The notes under the pieces: generated by a model
Database searches by the model: none
Told to the model about the DNA's origin: nothing
What the model saw: only the letters and a program-made list of their open reading frames with translations
Made by a program: the position numbers and the translations under genes
Part shown: one piece after another, positions 5,965-6,849 of the stretch
Numbering within the stretch: the stretch's first letter is position 1
Layout: each line of letters opens with the position of its first letter
NCBI GenBank assembly: GCA_900770405.1
Contig: CAAGKL010000114.1
Location: forward strand, 1 to 6,849
Reading direction: 5' to 3'
Length of the DNA: 6,849 nucleotides
Source of the DNA: Clostridia bacterium
GTDB taxonomy: Bacteria > Bacillota > Clostridia > UBA1381

Positions 5965-6849
5965 ATGTTAAAGAAAATTATTTCATTGGCAATGACGGCG
6001 GCAATCGCGGCGGCGTGTGTGCCGTTGGCATTTGCCGCGGAGACGATGCGCAAGCATGAGGAGACGATGCTCCCCGCGGCTGATGCCTATGTGTATTATC
6101 AGGATACGGCAGGTAATACCGTTACTGCGGACGGTACGTCAGGAAGCGTAAATGTAATAACAAAGACAGCCAACAGTAATCATATTTCAATCGGATATTT
6201 AAGCTTTGACCTTTCTAAAGCCGTAAATGAGATAAATGCTGACACTTTTGACAGTGCGGTTTTGACGCTGGGCGTTGTAACGGAAGCAGGCGGCGGTTTG
6301 CAAATATTCTATAATGACACATATTTTGATATTGATGAAGAGAATATTACAAAGGAAGCGGAAATGAATTATCTGCTTTCATTAAACAGTGCAGCGGGAC
6401 AAAACAGATTTTGGAGAGCAGGTCGCGGAAAAGATGTATTTAATGTGAACAATGCGAATTTAAAAAGCAGATATAAAATAAACGGGGCGTGGACTCGTAT
6501 ACCTGTTGATTTAACAAGCGCTATAAAGACTTCATTAGCGCAGGGAAAAACCAAATTCACATTAATGCTGCGAAATCCCGGAAGTGCTAACACACAATTC
6601 TGGATTGGTTCAAAGGAAAATACAGACGAGACGAAGCGCCCGATGCTGACAATCAACACCACGGAGAGAATACCAACGGCAATGACGGTTGCGGGCACTG
6701 TTACCGATGATACAAGAATTGAGTCAACAGGTGACGCAACTACGCCATACGGTACAGAAACGGATATGGCAACCAAGACTACAATGCGCGGTGTCATAAT
6801 GAAGTTTGATATTTCAAATCTTATGCAGTATAAGGGCTTTATAAAGAGC
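5965..6849 (+). CDS. Secreted protein with tandem CBM96/DNRLRE-like modules (3'-partial)
   Basis: An ATG with an excellent Shine-Dalgarno opens a frame that stays open to the window edge (295 codons, no stop). MLKK is followed by a hydrophobic core and AFA-AE, a typical signal peptidase I site after residue 24. C18 lacks a good lipobox and is followed by more hydrophobic residues, so a lipoprotein is less likely. From about residue 36 to 232 there is one complete beta-sandwich module of CBM96/DNRLRE type: AYVYYQD near the start, then GYLSFDLSKA, and finally WIGSKENTDETKRPMLTIN, which parallels the FVSREN..SQPQLQF closing of the first gene. A second module begins near residue 240, with RGVIMKFDISNL matching RRGFVKFDMSQL of that gene. 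The modules probably tether an enzyme or binding protein to a polysaccharide. The catalytic part, if any, is outside the window; a second hydrolase is the likeliest inference. Base composition is more A+T-rich than upstream: hand counts give 19/60 GC at 6181-6240 and 16/60 at 6301-6360, against 41/60 at 1261-1320. Confidence 0.85.
   Translation, partial: MLKKIISLAMTAAIAAACVPLAFAAETMRKHEETMLPAADAYVYYQDTAGNTVTADGTSGSVNVITKTANSNHISIGYLSFDLSKAVNEINADTFDSAVLTLGVVTEAGGGLQIFYNDTYFDIDEENITKEAEMNYLLSLNSAAGQNRFWRAGRGKDVFNVNNANLKSRYKINGAWTRIPVDLTSAIKTSLAQGKTKFTLMLRNPGSANTQFWIGSKENTDETKRPMLTINTTERIPTAMTVAGTVTDDTRIESTGDATTPYGTETDMATKTTMRGVIMKFDISNLMQYKGFIKS

Noticed and set aside
5965..6060. Terminal protein as a lipoprotein through C18
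   Set aside because: The residues before C18 (AAA) are a poor lipobox and the hydrophobic stretch continues to AFA-AE, a standard signal peptidase I site.
6369..6797. Minus-strand open frame of 142 codons near the right end
   Set aside because: It lies entirely within the well-supported + strand CBM96 gene, has no plausible Shine-Dalgarno or operon context, and its composition is that of an antisense shadow.

Overview
The window (6849 bp) looks like part of a Gram-positive polysaccharide-utilisation locus, most likely from a member of the Clostridia (Bacillota), possibly a gut or other anaerobic fibre-degrading lineage. The evidence is strong AGGAGG-type ribosome binding sites, two GTG starts, a lipoprotein solute-binding protein of the LplA family, and LplB- and YtcP/LplC-like permeases. 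The species cannot be named from this sequence. All five genes lie on the + strand and the coding density is high. No tRNA, rRNA, CRISPR array, insertion sequence or phage gene is visible. The only intergenic gaps are about 96 and 74 bp.

Layout: (1) 3-2297 is the 3' part of a large extracellular glycoside hydrolase. It has two beta-sandwich modules of the CBM96/DNRLRE type followed by a clan GH-A, beta-agarase-like (GH50-like) catalytic domain; its 5' end lies outside the window. (2) 2294-3943 is a lipoprotein oligosaccharide-binding protein that overlaps gene 1 by ATGA. (3) 3944-4894 is an LplB-type permease that starts on the base after the preceding stop. (4) 4895-4990 is a short spacer with a compound inverted repeat (4902-4971) that could fold into a long stem in the mRNA. 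(5) 4991-5890 is a YtcP/LplC-type permease. (6) 5891-5964 is a spacer with an orphan Shine-Dalgarno sequence. (7) 5965 to the window end is the start of a second secreted protein, with a signal peptide, one complete CBM96/DNRLRE-like module and the beginning of another. It is noticeably richer in A+T than the upstream genes.

Inferred joint function: a secreted carbohydrate-binding hydrolase cuts a polysaccharide at or near the cell surface. The lipoprotein captures the oligosaccharides released and the two permeases import them. No ATPase gene is present, as is usual for this transporter class, which generally uses a shared MsmX/MsmK-type ATPase encoded elsewhere. The terminal gene probably encodes a second enzyme or binding protein for the same or a related glycan. 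The substrate is not determined. The agarase resemblance suggests a galactan-like polymer, but the family is too diverse to be sure. I see a coherent catabolic locus of known type rather than a clearly new system. The parts most worth a second look are the structured spacer between the permease genes and the paired CBM96 proteins flanking the transporter.
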